This document shows, piece after piece, positions 25,147 through 37,500 of a DNA stretch of 64,000 nucleotides. Within the stretch, counting starts at the first letter, position 1. The number at the start of each line of letters is the position of its first letter. A program made the translations under genes and the position numbers. Source of the DNA: Lates calcarifer (lineage: Eukaryota; Chordata; Actinopteri; Centropomidae); NCBI RefSeq assembly GCF_001640805.2, contig NC_066855.1, forward strand, positions 16,152,236-16,216,235. The letters run 5' to 3'. Under the pieces are notes generated by a model. The model was not told the DNA's origin. It searched no databases and was given only the letters and a program-made list of their open reading frames with translations.

Positions 25147-26219
25147 AAAATCAGAAATGATCTGTATAAAACTGGTGAGTGCTTCTTCATGGGGCTGAAT
25201 GGAGAATTTACTGTCTGTTCCAAAAAACAGATCTACTGATCTCAATAACCTTTCTGAGGAAAAAACATAGCCTCTTAGAAATAACATCAACTGATGGAAA
25301 AACAACTGTTTCACTGAGCAGAGTCATCCAGTTAACTGTAGTGTTGTTAATTACAGAAACAGGAAATTAATTGGGTGGTCTGTGGGGTAATTTTATTGTG
25401 AACTAATGGAACAGTTCACCCCCTCTGTGCCTCAGACTGTTAGAGATGTTTAAAGGTGAAATGTCTCTTTTGTGGAGATGCAGACATCTTGTAAACACCT
25501 GTAACATGACAAGGTGTTGTATTTCATGAGATTAACATGTTTTTCTTGTAAAGTCTTAACCTGAAAATGAACTGTGAACTGCTAAATAAATGTAGTGGAG
25601 CAAAAAGTAAATCACTTCCTCCTGGAATGTAGCAGAAAATGAGTATAAAGTGGCATGAAGTACGAGTAATTGAGAGAATGTGTTTTCCTCCGCTCTGAGT
25701 TGGCGTTTTCCTACACGAAACAGGGGCTTACAAATTGCACCTGAAGGCATCATACCAGCTTTCTTGGAAAACATTTCGAGTTCCTTAAGGGAAAATAATA
25801 ACATGAAACACAATATCCCAGACTTCACTGGTCAGTAAGTGATGTGTAATTGATCTGCTATGAAATTGTGAAATATGTTTTCCAGGAACTAGACGGAGAA
25901 CAAAATGATCCGTGATCGAAAAGAGAGAAAAACACCACAACAGTAACAACAACCGCAGCAGCTGATCCCACACAGGTCAACACAATCACTTACACACACA
26001 CACACATACACCACACAACTGTATATGCTTATACGGGCTGATAACACAGAACAAGCGCACTCATTTCTCTACTGTATAAAAGCGCTTTAAAGCAGCAGTA
26101 TACTGTCAAATAATAACCTGTCCTCTCAGTGAGTTGGAGACAATCAGTGTGAGCTGGGAGGAGTTAAAAGTTACTGACTCCAGCTGCTCCGTCCACGTCT
26201 GATCACAACAATCCGGCTA

Positions 26220-26465
26220 CAGACGGAGGAGAGAGACGGCGGGGGATGAATGAAGGCAGGGAAACGCTCAGTGGTCTCCGCTCCTGATCCTGATCCTGAT
26301 CCCGATGTGATGAATCTACATCGTCACATTCTGTCACATCTGGACAATGAAATCAGCCGCAGCGGCTCAGACTGAGGAGCAGCGACTTTTTGCAACTTTC
26401 CCCCGAGTTTGGAGGAGCTGAGATGAGACGGAGAGACTGAAGATTTGTCCCTGAAGAAACGAGAG
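26220..26465 (+). promoter_or_regulatory. Likely non-coding first exon of the TMEM150A-type gene
   Basis: A GC-rich stretch ends in a strong donor (GAGAG then GTAAGA at 26466). The coding start is in the next exon, which begins after CAG at 27203. The leader contains upstream ATGs with short ORFs (for example ATGAATGAAGGCAGG, ending 13 codons later, and another starting MNLHRH), which could lower translation if the transcript starts upstream of them. The 5' boundary is not visible. Confidence 0.4.
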
Positions 26466-26489
26466 GTAAGACCCAAGTAGATAAAGTAA

Positions 26490-26490
<1 letters not shown>

Positions 26491-26551
<61 letters not shown>
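26491..26551. repeat. (TA)n microsatellite
   Basis: About 30 TA units, only 25 bp after the donor of the putative non-coding exon 1. Confidence 0.95.
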
Positions 26552-26552
<1 letters not shown>

Positions 26553-27215
26553 CCAGACATAGCTATACTGAATTATTTCTCTTTCCTCTGTTCTGACTGA
26601 GCAAAGGTAGTTCTTATACCCATTTAGAAAAAATATAGTACTACTTAACAAAATGCTACAGCATCTAAAATAATAGCATTTATGTCACGAGAAGTCAGTT
26701 AATCAGTCAGTCAATTAACAACTATTTTTGATAATTGATTAATCTTTAAAATCTCTGAGAAAAATGCCTAAAATCTCTCAGTCAGTTATAGAGCTTTAAG
26801 AAACTGTGACAGGAATTTTGAACAATTCTCCAGTATTTCATAGACCAATAGATTAACCAAGAAAATAATCAGCTGAAAAATATCACTATCACAAGTTTGA
26901 TAATCACTCAAGCAAAATAAGACATTTTAACACATTTTGCTTGACACATACTGTCCATATGTACTCTAGACATTACATTCATATTAACACTTAACAGGGT
27001 AACCTCAATACACCAGGTGCTCAAAAAGTTCCTGTCTCACCATGTCAACTGGTGCTAATGTAAAACTAAAAGACTGAGGCTCAAAGTTCATTCTTCACCT
27101 TGGAAACAGCAGTGGAGGCAAAAATCTATCACAAGGTCCATTTGTCTGTTCATTTGATCATAGTTTGAGCACTGTAAAACTGACAGTGCATCTTGATCTC
27201 CAGGTGGTCATCATC

Positions 27216-30200
27216 ATGTCCCTCTGGATGATCCTTCCTGTCAGCCTGCCTGTCTTCACCATCACTGGAATATGGGTTGTGTAAGTAAATACACCAACAT
27301 TTGCTGTCTGTCTTGTGGAAACTTCTTTTATTTATTTGCATTAATTTGTGGTGCAAAGTGCTGCAGAGTTGCACTTGTCTGTACATGAGCATCTGTTATC
27401 CCTGCAGTGATCACAATGACCTTAGCTGGCTATACAAAGTTCATACACGTAAAACTGTTTCCTTTTTTGGAGGCAGTAATGACTTGCTGTACGATTGCGT
27501 TGTAGCACAGTGATCCTTTAAATTCTTTCTGGCTTGTCTGGTTTGTATGTCCCTCCATCTATGGCAAGCCCTTTGAGCATTTACTACATCTCGTTCATAT
27601 CAGGTGTCATTTTCCTTTACTAGTTCAACAAAGTTGCATTAGTTGAACATCTGCGCGCACTAGTTTGCGACTACTCTTACTAGTAAGCATTTGACAACAA
27701 CTAGTGACGCTTTTGTCCAACTAGTTCGCATCTAAGCCTTACTAGTAAGACCTCATGCCGCACTAATAGCACCAAAATCCCAGCTAGTAAGACTTTTGGC
27801 GCACTAGTTGACGACTAGACCAAACTAGTAAGGCCTAAGGTCTAACTTGTTAAATAGTGAACTGCAAAATCGCTTACGTCTATACTACTGGCTGCTTTTT
27901 CGCCTTACTAGTTAACTTGTGACACAATTTTCCACACTACACTGTAACAAAAACTTTAAATTGCTTTTACAGTACTACAGTATTCATTTTACGGTATTTT
28001 ACAATATAATCGCTTAAATGAAAGAAAACAGTACATTGCTGTATTTTTGAATTGCATTTTGGGAAGACAAAGAACACATGTGCTCACATTTTGACTGGAC
28101 GAATTTTTCACCCGCCTTCATCCTGCAGATTACAAGGTAAGAGCCAATTCGTTTTGCTCATTCACATCAAATACATACATAACATCTCCAATTAACTCGT
28201 CCTATTATAGTTTTAATAGGCTCGAGATCTCCTTCTGACCTGTTAATCAATCTTTAGGATTCTTTAGCTAACATTGTTTTCTGTAAGTGAATGCAAAGCG
28301 CATTAGGCTTTAGTTAAATTTTAGTTCATTTTTGAGATTAGCCAAAAGCACGTCTCCAAACGACATGGCTCGTTTTATGTAAACAGCGGTTCTTCACTGC
28401 GAGTGTGGCACCTGAACTGACAGAGCACTTGTTAGCTAACATTAGTTAGCGCCTGAACTGACAGAGCGCTTGTTAGCTAACATTAGTTAGCATTAGTTAG
28501 CGCCTGAACTGACAGAGCGCTTGTTAGCTAACGTTAGTTAGCTGGCCTGTGGTCTGATGTTATTTAGCCTAGCACAGAATACTACTGTCAGTTAGAGCTG
28601 GAGGAGCTGGTAAAACATCATCATGTTAAGGAAGCTTTTCTGGCACTAATCAAAATAAACTCTCTCTCCTCATTGTGGAGGAAAATATCATTGAATTTAT
28701 AAACTGTATTGATTGGCAATGTGTAATTCCTAAAAAAGATTATAAATGTAACATCATTTACAGCTAAGGTAGTAAAGAACAATGTTGTTAGGAGAAAATA
28801 TTTGCTATATAAAGGATTTATGTTATTATTATCTCAATTTGTAAACTTTTCTTTCACACCAACTCTTGTTTTTCAGGAGGTTCAATGGGATAAATCCAGA
28901 GAGAGGCTCCACGATTGGATGTGGCAGAGTCACCCAGAAAAAGATCAGTCAACCTTCATGTCTCCAGTCTACTAAAGAAATGAATGGACTTTGAGTGGGA
29001 CTTTATATAAGTCAGTGAACACACACTCACACACTGTTAGTCTCTTAACTACACTCTAAGTCAAGTCTAGATTATTCACTCTGTTTTTCTGTTAATTTGT
29101 CCTAAATGTTCTTGAATGTTTTTTTTATTTTCACAAGCTTAATAAATAGAGTAATGGTCCAAAAAGATACTTTGAAGATGAGTTATTTGTCTTAAAAGTT
29201 GAAGTTTACTCAATGTATTAAAACATGGTGTTTTATAGTAGGACTACTAAGGAGTATTTTATCAAAACACAAGGTTTAGAAAAAATATTTCTGTAGTCTC
29301 TTTTCCTAGCAGTCAATTAATGTATTATTATGTAGTATTACTATTAGTATTATGCATTATATATGTGCTGCAGTTCACAGTGAAAATCTGTAAATATACT
29401 TTGCATCTTGTTAAGTGCAAATAACGGTAATTAACTGCTAATCTTTTCGTCAGTATTTTACTGTAAAAGGAGGAAATAACCGTTTTAACAAAAACAGTTG
29501 CAAACTGTAAATTTTAGCAACAGCAGGATTCCGTTAAATTTACAGTATCATGCTAGCAACTGTAGCTGCAGTTGTCGCTAACTGCTGACTTGCTCACGGT
29601 CTGTGCAGAATAAAGCATGCTCATTGTAAGAGGAATTGTATTTTCTATGAAGAGCAATGAAAGAAAAGTTATTTAATTGTTTTCCTGTTATGCTGATTCA
29701 CTGCTTGCTTTATTTCTCCTTTTTGCCTTTGTAAAAGACAAACACAAAGCTACTGCATGTAGTCCTTTTTGTCTTGTGAGCGAGTTAAACAGATGATGCG
29801 AACTAGTTGGACAAAAGTGTCACTAGTTGCTGTCAAATGCTTATTAGTAAGAGTAGTTGCAAACTACTGCGCGCAGATGTCCAACTAATGCAACTTTGTT
29901 GAACTAGTAAAGGAAAATGACACATGATATCAAGGATATGTAATAAATGCTCAAAGGGCTTGCCATGGATGCTTGTCTGTTTAACTCGCTCACAAGACAA
30001 AAAGGACTACATGCAGTAGCTTTGTGTTTGTCTTTTACAAAGGCAAAAAGGAGAAATAAAGCAAGCAGTGAATCAGCATAACAGGAAAACAATTATACTT
30101 TTCTTTCATTGCTCTTCATAGAAAATACAATTCCTCTGACAATGAGCATGCTTTATTCTGCACAGACAGTGAGCAAGGAGTCAGCAGTTAGCAAGAGGGA

Positions 30201-33200
30201 AAGCTTATCAGGCCTTGAACTAGTGCAACTTTGTCAAACTAGTAAAGGAAAATGACGCCTGATATCAAGGATGTGTAATAAAAGCTCAAAGGGCTTTCCA
30301 TATCCATCAGCCACCCCCACCCCCTTTTTTTTTTTTACTAATCACTTGCCCACACACAGCAGTCACATCTGTAGCTATTTACATGGCGACAGCATGCAGC
30401 AAGAGCTGCTTTTATAGTGGAAATGAGCAGGCAGAGTCATTCAGCATCTGTCACACTGCCAGTACGAGTCAACAGGTGGCGGGACCTGCTGTAGTGCCAT
30501 TTTGGAGAAAACAGAGCTACATGACATCTGTAAGTCTGTACTGAAGTGTAATCACATGTATTATATATATATATATATAGATATATATATATATAAACTA
30601 TCTTAAAAATATTGCTTAAAACTGTAAGAAGTCAAGTTGAAGCTTCTGGCAGATATGGCTGACACATATGCAGAGAGGGTATGATGCCATTGACAAGTAA
30701 CTAAATGAAAAAGACTGCTATCTTAATTAGAATGACAGGTTTGGGAAATACACTTTCATGTCTACATATGGAGATACAACCACAAGCTAAGCTTAGCATA
30801 AAGACTGTAAACAGCTAGCCTAGCTCTGTGAAAAGGTTACAAAATCTGCCTGCCAGCACCTCTGAAGCTTCTTCTTGCTACCTCTGGTGAATAGGAAAAA
30901 ATCTCCAATAGATAGATGAATCTGAAACATATTAGTTATTTAAAAATATCTAGTTGAGATGCATATCTAAGTGGGCTGTTTTCCAAAACCTTTAAAACAG
31001 ACTGGAATTTAACAGCAGTAATAACCTCTGACGCTCTCCAGTCCCTCTGCACATTGCTCTAAATGGCAGAGCCCCAGAGCAGGGGCTTTTAAAATCTGTG
31101 AAACAGGCCTGAGAGAGATAGTAGAATGAAGTTACTAAAGGCTCTCTAATCCTAATAAAGGAGATAATGTGAGTCTCATCTGGTTGACTTTCTAGAGATA
31201 AAAAGAGACAGTACTGTATACCTCTGCTCACCTGGAAGATTGTTGAGTCAGAGAGCATTGTGGGAGAACAGAGGAGGTGATACAGTCTCATATCAGATGG
31301 TTAAACTGTATTCAGACAGACATTAGTGGTGTATGATAAAAACTCAGCAAAACCATGTGCTGAGGCAGAGGGTTCAGCTAAGAAGTTGTGCTGACCAATC
31401 AAAATAGATGCAAGTAAAGTAACTTTTCAGTTTCAGTTACTTTACTTTTAACAATGTTTTCACTGTTAACAGAAGATTATTATTATCTCTGTGAAAACAT
31501 TTAAGAGTTCTGACTCGTATTGGAAATATGCCTATAGTTGAGTTAGATCAGAAGACTGATACCACAGCTGATTAACTTAGCTTAGCATAAAGCCTGGAAA
31601 CAAGGGGAAACAGCTAGCCTGGTTCTGTCCAAAGGTAACAAAATATTGTTGGTAGATATGATGAGTTATAGTTTGTTTATTAGTCCATACATGAACTGAG
31701 TTGCAACAGTGACATGTTGTGGTTTTTATGGGTGTTTATGTGCTGGACTATTGACTCCCTGAAGTCTCCACTGGTTTCCTAGCAACCACACAGTGACAAC
31801 AAGACAGAACCAGGTTAACTGTGTGCACCTGGCTGTGTCTGAAATCACTCACTCCCTCACCACTCCAGTGACCTGCACTTAGACACTTAGACTACGTCCA
31901 CGTTAAGCCCTGCTGTGTATTCAGCCATACTGGTGCCTGTCATCCTCATAGTATCTGATACTGGCTCACAGCCACAGAGTGGACTGGGTTGCATCATTGT
32001 TTTGAAAAAGCTCAGTTTTTCTGGAGACACTGAAACACCAAGCTGAAATTTTCAGTCATACACACAGGGGGTTGTTTTGGAAAATCTTAATTTTTGGGAC
32101 AAGAAAAACACTAATTTAGTCTGGAAGGAGAGGAAAACATGAGTTTACAGATTCAACTAGTTTAACATTTTGCGTCATTACAAATACATGTTGATGCTAA
32201 GCTAAGCTAACTGCTGACTGTAGTTTTATATATACCATATAGACATGAGAGTGGTATTGATCTCAGCTGAGGTATTTAAAGTCAAGGTTACCTCTGCCTC
32301 TGCTGCATCAATTTTGACCAGACTTTGTTTTATCTGTCTCTGTAAGTCCCTTTATTTATAGAGTAACCCTTTATTGAATAATTAGTCAGAGCCCTGCAGT
32401 AGCTGTGTGTCACTTATCATACCTCATTTACATTTTGTATAACTCCAGTGTGTGCTTTCAGGGGAAGTAGAAAGATCAGGACAAAGATAATTTAATTAGA
32501 AAAACCAATAAGAATCAGGTAGTAGCCTTAAAGTCTCCCCTGGCTGCTCACAACCATGTTTCCCAGAACATTTTCCAGTTATTGTTTCAGGCTATTGATT
32601 CTAAGGGATTTTCAGAGAAAACTACATATCTGTGGTTGAACGTCAGTTATTGTTAAAGAGAGACTAAACACTGAGCTAAACCCCTGAACAAACCCAGCAG
32701 ATTCCTCAACTGTCCTCTTGCTTCTCTTCTTCTTCCTTTCTCTCCTTGGTGTGAGCGGATCGACACAGTCTTCTCTGTGAGAAGCTCTTCACACCTTCGT
32801 AAAAGTGGATGCAAGAATTTTTCACACTAGGTCTCTAAAGCTTTCCCTGTCAGAGACGAGTCTGTAATCCCCCTCGTCCTGTCAGCGCTGCTCTTCTTCA
32901 GACACGTTGACACCTGTCTGCCTCAGCCGCTTGTAAAGTTTTAGTGGGAGAGACTGAAGGGATGAGGCTGTAAAAATAAATGTTCATGTTTTGCATTTGA
33001 ACCAAATCCAAGTGAAGTATTTATATCAAACACCACAGCAGCTCAAACCAAAACGCTCTGATTCCCTTTACCACATTATGACTGTTTGTTCAAGTGAAGG
33101 CAAATCAATTCTTCCGACCCGTGTGTCCCTCTGTTATCAGTGATCAATCGAGGCACTCCAGCTATCACATGTCTAATTTTCTCACAGTCACGTCTGTCAG

Positions 33201-34544
33201 CAGCTTGTTTGGCTGATTCCTGTTTGTGTCTTATCTGTCGCACGACATGTCTGAGGCTGTTTTGGAAAGAAACTGATAATCTGTTGCTGTTGTGGTGAAG
33301 ACTCTTTTATTCTTTACCTTGATATATTTAAGCTTCAGATAACATATTGTTTGCATGTGGTAAAAAATCAAAGAAACAAGACTAGACAAGACAAAAGCTT
33401 CTGTCTCATTACCTTATGTGACTCTGTGTAATGTCTCATTCAGCATTTCTTTCATTGGCCTGTCTGAAAAAATGAACCTGGCGTTTACTCTCCATATTCT
33501 GAAGCTCCACTACAAAACAATTTCATTAAATAGTCTATGTCCTATCTTAACACAAACTGCTGAGAAAGACTTTTATCAGCATAGATACAAACATCAATGA
33601 GGTTTAGACAAAGGAGGTTTTCTTACTCTTGGAGCAGAACCTGGCAGATCTGGTTTCTCTCTGGCTCTTTATAATATTTACCATGTTCTCCATCTAGCAT
33701 GCAAACATCAGTTCTGCAGGTATTCAGTATTAGACAATCTTAAATTTTGACCATATAATGGCGCTAGTTAAAAAGTCAGAGTATCACCAAAGTTTTTACA
33801 AATCACCTTGAGGGAGACATGAATGTCTGTGCCAAATTTCATGGCAAACCACCAAGTAGTTGGTGAGCTTTTGCTACATAAAACCTCATCATCACACCAG
33901 AGAAAGTCAGTAGGGTTCATCTTCTAGGAACCATGAATGTCTATATGAAAGTTTCAGTCTCGACTAAAGTGGTGGACAGACCAACAGACCAGTGTTTCTA
34001 TCTACTAGAAATCAGACACTGAACATTTTCAGCTGTGTCTGTCCTCTGAGCAAGGCTCTCAGCAGCAGTCCTAAAATGTGATTCATAGTGCATTTATGCG
34101 TATAATGAATTATGTCAGGTTTGCGGCCGGGCTGTGTGTGTTTTGAGGAGGCGGTTATTGTGTAGTTGACGGGTTCCATCAGCAGTTCCTCTGACGTCAG
34201 AGAGCAGGTTAAAATACAGCCAGACGGACGGACAGACACAGAACATGTGTGACGAAGACAAGTCAGTGAAAGCAACAGCATGGTTTTTCTATGACGTGTG
34301 TTATCTTGGTGAAAGAATATATTGTACTTTAGAGCCTGGGCTCACGTTAATCTCAATATATTCGTCCTTCATTCACAGTGTGACACTGTAGCTGTTGCAT
34401 GACAGATTGTGTTCAGATCATCTGAAAATATTATCTGCTTTATCATCTGTCTTCATGTTCAGTTCTTTGATTCTTCTCTGCTTTAACTTTGCAGATATGC
34501 CATGGCCCTGTACAACCAGCACGTCTGCCCTGTGCACAACTGGT

Positions 34545-34584
<40 letters not shown>

Positions 34585-37500
34585 CACACACACACACACA
34601 CACACACATGCACACACACAAAGAAAATATGAGTTTTCAAATGTCACTCACTGATTGTGAATAATTACTCGTCACCTCACAAATGCCCACTGTGAAAAGT
34701 GAGGAAGGAAAAACAGCACTTTCTCAGCCGGTGTGTTTACGTAGGTCGCTCACGGCAGGCTCGTTTTTGGACGAAGAATCTTTTCTCAACACCCCACCCC
34801 CTCACCCCCTCGCTCCACCGCTTCCTGCCAAGTTCTTTAATTCAAACACGGCCAAGGCCACGAGGTGGAGAGATCAAGAGGAGGAGTGGACATTAAGAAA
34901 ATAAAGTGTTGCAGGGGCAAATGTTGACATGATGGGAGGAAAGAGTGTATGTGGCTGTTTGGATAGTCCGAGCAAAGATAAAGACAAACAGACAAAATAG
35001 AAAGATGAGGAATTCAAACTAGATTTATCTCTGGTAGCGAGTGGTATGTGAAACCTAAACATGGATTAAAATCACCTGCCGTGTTCATTAATAACAGTAC
35101 CTCTGCAGCTGGCATAGAGAACACAAACGACCTCTGCAAAACGTTGCAGTGCATGTTGGGGTTTATAGTGCGAGCAGTGTGGGGTAAAATGGAACCAGGC
35201 CAGTGTTATTAGAAAATCAAAAATCATCTCACGGGTAGAATATAACTGGGCCACGGGCCTTTAGACTGACCAACCTTTATACCCAACAGATAATAGATCA
35301 TGCCTATGTGTTCCCCTCTTCATGAAACAGCAACATTTCTCAGGTTTTAGTTTTCTTGTTCATGTAAAAATACACTCCAGTGTGGGGATTGTTATACAAT
35401 ATAGATGATGTTGTATGATGATAGATGAGGATAAACTCTGATAAATCTCACAGTTTCTGTTATCAAAATAGCACAGCAGCAAAACATTCAAATTAACAGA
35501 CCTTTCACCTAAAAATATTTTGGGTTAATTTTCTACTGTCGTTTGCGTCGAGCAAGAGCCGTGATGCCCCACATGTCAGAGTTGATGCGCAAACCATTAA
35601 CAGAGTTTGCTTACTTTAGTCATCCTGCATTATAAGAAGTTCATTATGACCCATTGTGGCAGCTCTTTAGTGAGCAAAAGTAAAAATTTCTCCTGAGATG
35701 GGGATTAGTTTTTGAACTTTGAACTACTGCAGTATGTATCGGTTTCAGTGATGTCAGCTAGGCCCAAATGAGCTGTGTCTCTGTAATCAAACGTACAGTA
35801 TCTGTCTGCAGACTGAAGTAAACATGTCTGTGTGTGTTTACAGGCTTTATAATGAGTCATGTGAGGAGCAGCTTCCACTACAGAGGGGTCCTGTACTGTG
35901 CTGCACCTTGGACAACATACCACTCATCAGGTCAGTGTCCCCACCTTGACAGGTATCACAGGAGTGCCACTGTGTGAAACTGGTTTCCCTGTGTGATATT
36001 GAATGAATCAAATAAGTGCACACTGTGGACATTGAGTTGCTGGAATCACTGCCATCTCTTGTAACCACAGTGGTAAATCAGTGACGGAACTGTAAGAGGT
36101 TCCTCTCTCTGCTCTCCCAGTTGTAATAATATCATTCAAACACAGAGTACACACGGTACACATGATGTGACCATGGATGGAATGATGTGAAATAGATGCT
36201 TGCCTCGCTGCGGTCTGTGGTTTGCATCAGTCATTTTTATGTGCTCTGCTATGTCTGGTTTTGTTTTTTGTGTTTTTAAACAATAGATGGTTGCTTTAAG
36301 GGGCGGCTCATTGGTGCAGTGGTTAGCACTGTCGCCTCACAGCAAGGAGGTTCTGGGTTCTGGGTTTTCAAATGGGGCTTTTCTATTGTGGAATATTAAA
36401 TATAAGTATAAAAATAAAATATAAAGTGTATAAGGAGTAATGCAAGAACCAGTGCCTGACACTGAAAAGTAACACTGGCAGTGATATGAACATAATACTG
36501 CACATGATAGTGAACATTATACTGGGGGTGCACCCCACCTCTTGCCCAATATCACCTGGGATTGGCTCCAGCCCCACCACAACCCACAAATGGATGAACA
36601 GTATATCGAATGGGAGGATGGAGGGATAGTCACTTTAGTTCTGCTTCTTTTTTAAAAAACTCTTTTGTTGGTACACTCAACCCAAACACTGATACCCTGC
36701 ACACAGTGTAGCCTGGAGTATTTGTGGAATATGTGAAATATAAGACAGGTAGTTGCAGCAGAACATTGATTGCTGTCAAATGTCGGCTGGAAGAGAGAAT
36801 CTGAACACCAGTCTTTCCTTCTCTTTATTCTTTATGCTCATTCATGCCAGCTACATGGATGAATCAATTAATATCAAGAATGAATATGAGTGCAACAAAG
36901 TCTTAGCACAACATCCTGTCATTTAGTCCATGTGTACTGAATGACAAGCAGCAGAATTCTCTCAAATAGCATAAAATGATGGAATTGATGCTAATGCTAA
37001 TCAATGGGTGAATACAAAACACTCTTCTTCCTTTAATGCATTTGATCATCAGACAGAAGTTTGTATAGTCATGTATCCACAAGGTATTCAGTGTTGCTGG
37101 ATAAAGTGTTCTGCATGTTGTTGAGCAGCTGCAGAGTGTGCTGTGAGATAAGCCCACACTTGCCCGACTGAGGCTTGCAGTCAGAGGGTGGGGGAAGGAG
37201 AAAGGGGGACCTCTTCACCTCGACAGGAAGAGGAGCTTTTGTTGCGTGTGGTGGATCCATCATAAAATGCAAACAAGAAACTCTTGTGACTCCTTGTGCT
37301 GTGGATGCACCTCACACACCTGCCAGCATGCCTTCAATAGGGGAAAACGCTGCTGTTACAGTTCTCATGTTTTAGTTTCGTAACATTTTTCATGGAGCTT
37401 TTGATCTGAAGATAAAGTTCCCAGTGTCGTTTCTTCTCTCGACCTCCCAGCAAGACTGTCGCTCTCCATTTATAGACAGTCGTTTCTCTACTAAACTGCT

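Larger units (their letters stand above)
27556..29971. mobile_element. 2.4-kb DNA transposon with long inverted repeats
   Basis: Two 177-bp terminal inverted repeats bound an interior of about 2.06 kb in intron 1 of the TMEM150A-type gene. No transposase ORF is visible, so it is non-autonomous or decayed. The repeats are built from hexamer-anchored sub-repeats, which recalls foldback/Galileo-type elements, but I cannot assign a superfamily. I do not see a clear target-site duplication at the chosen ends. The interior includes a 42-bp tandem repeat (28411-28542) and a splice-competent two-exon ORF (28078-28994). Confidence 0.75.

Noticed and set aside
27619..27850. CRISPR-like array (constant core, variable spacers)
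   Set aside because: The period is 20-21 bp, the core is 6 bp, and it sits in eukaryotic transposon termini; CRISPR repeats and spacers are far longer and no cas genes exist here.
29904..30092. 62-aa minus-strand ORF
   Set aside because: It is the inverted arm of the transposon palindrome.
34418..34664. Cys/Val-rich and Thr/His-rich ORFs
   Set aside because: Translations of the (CA)n microsatellite.
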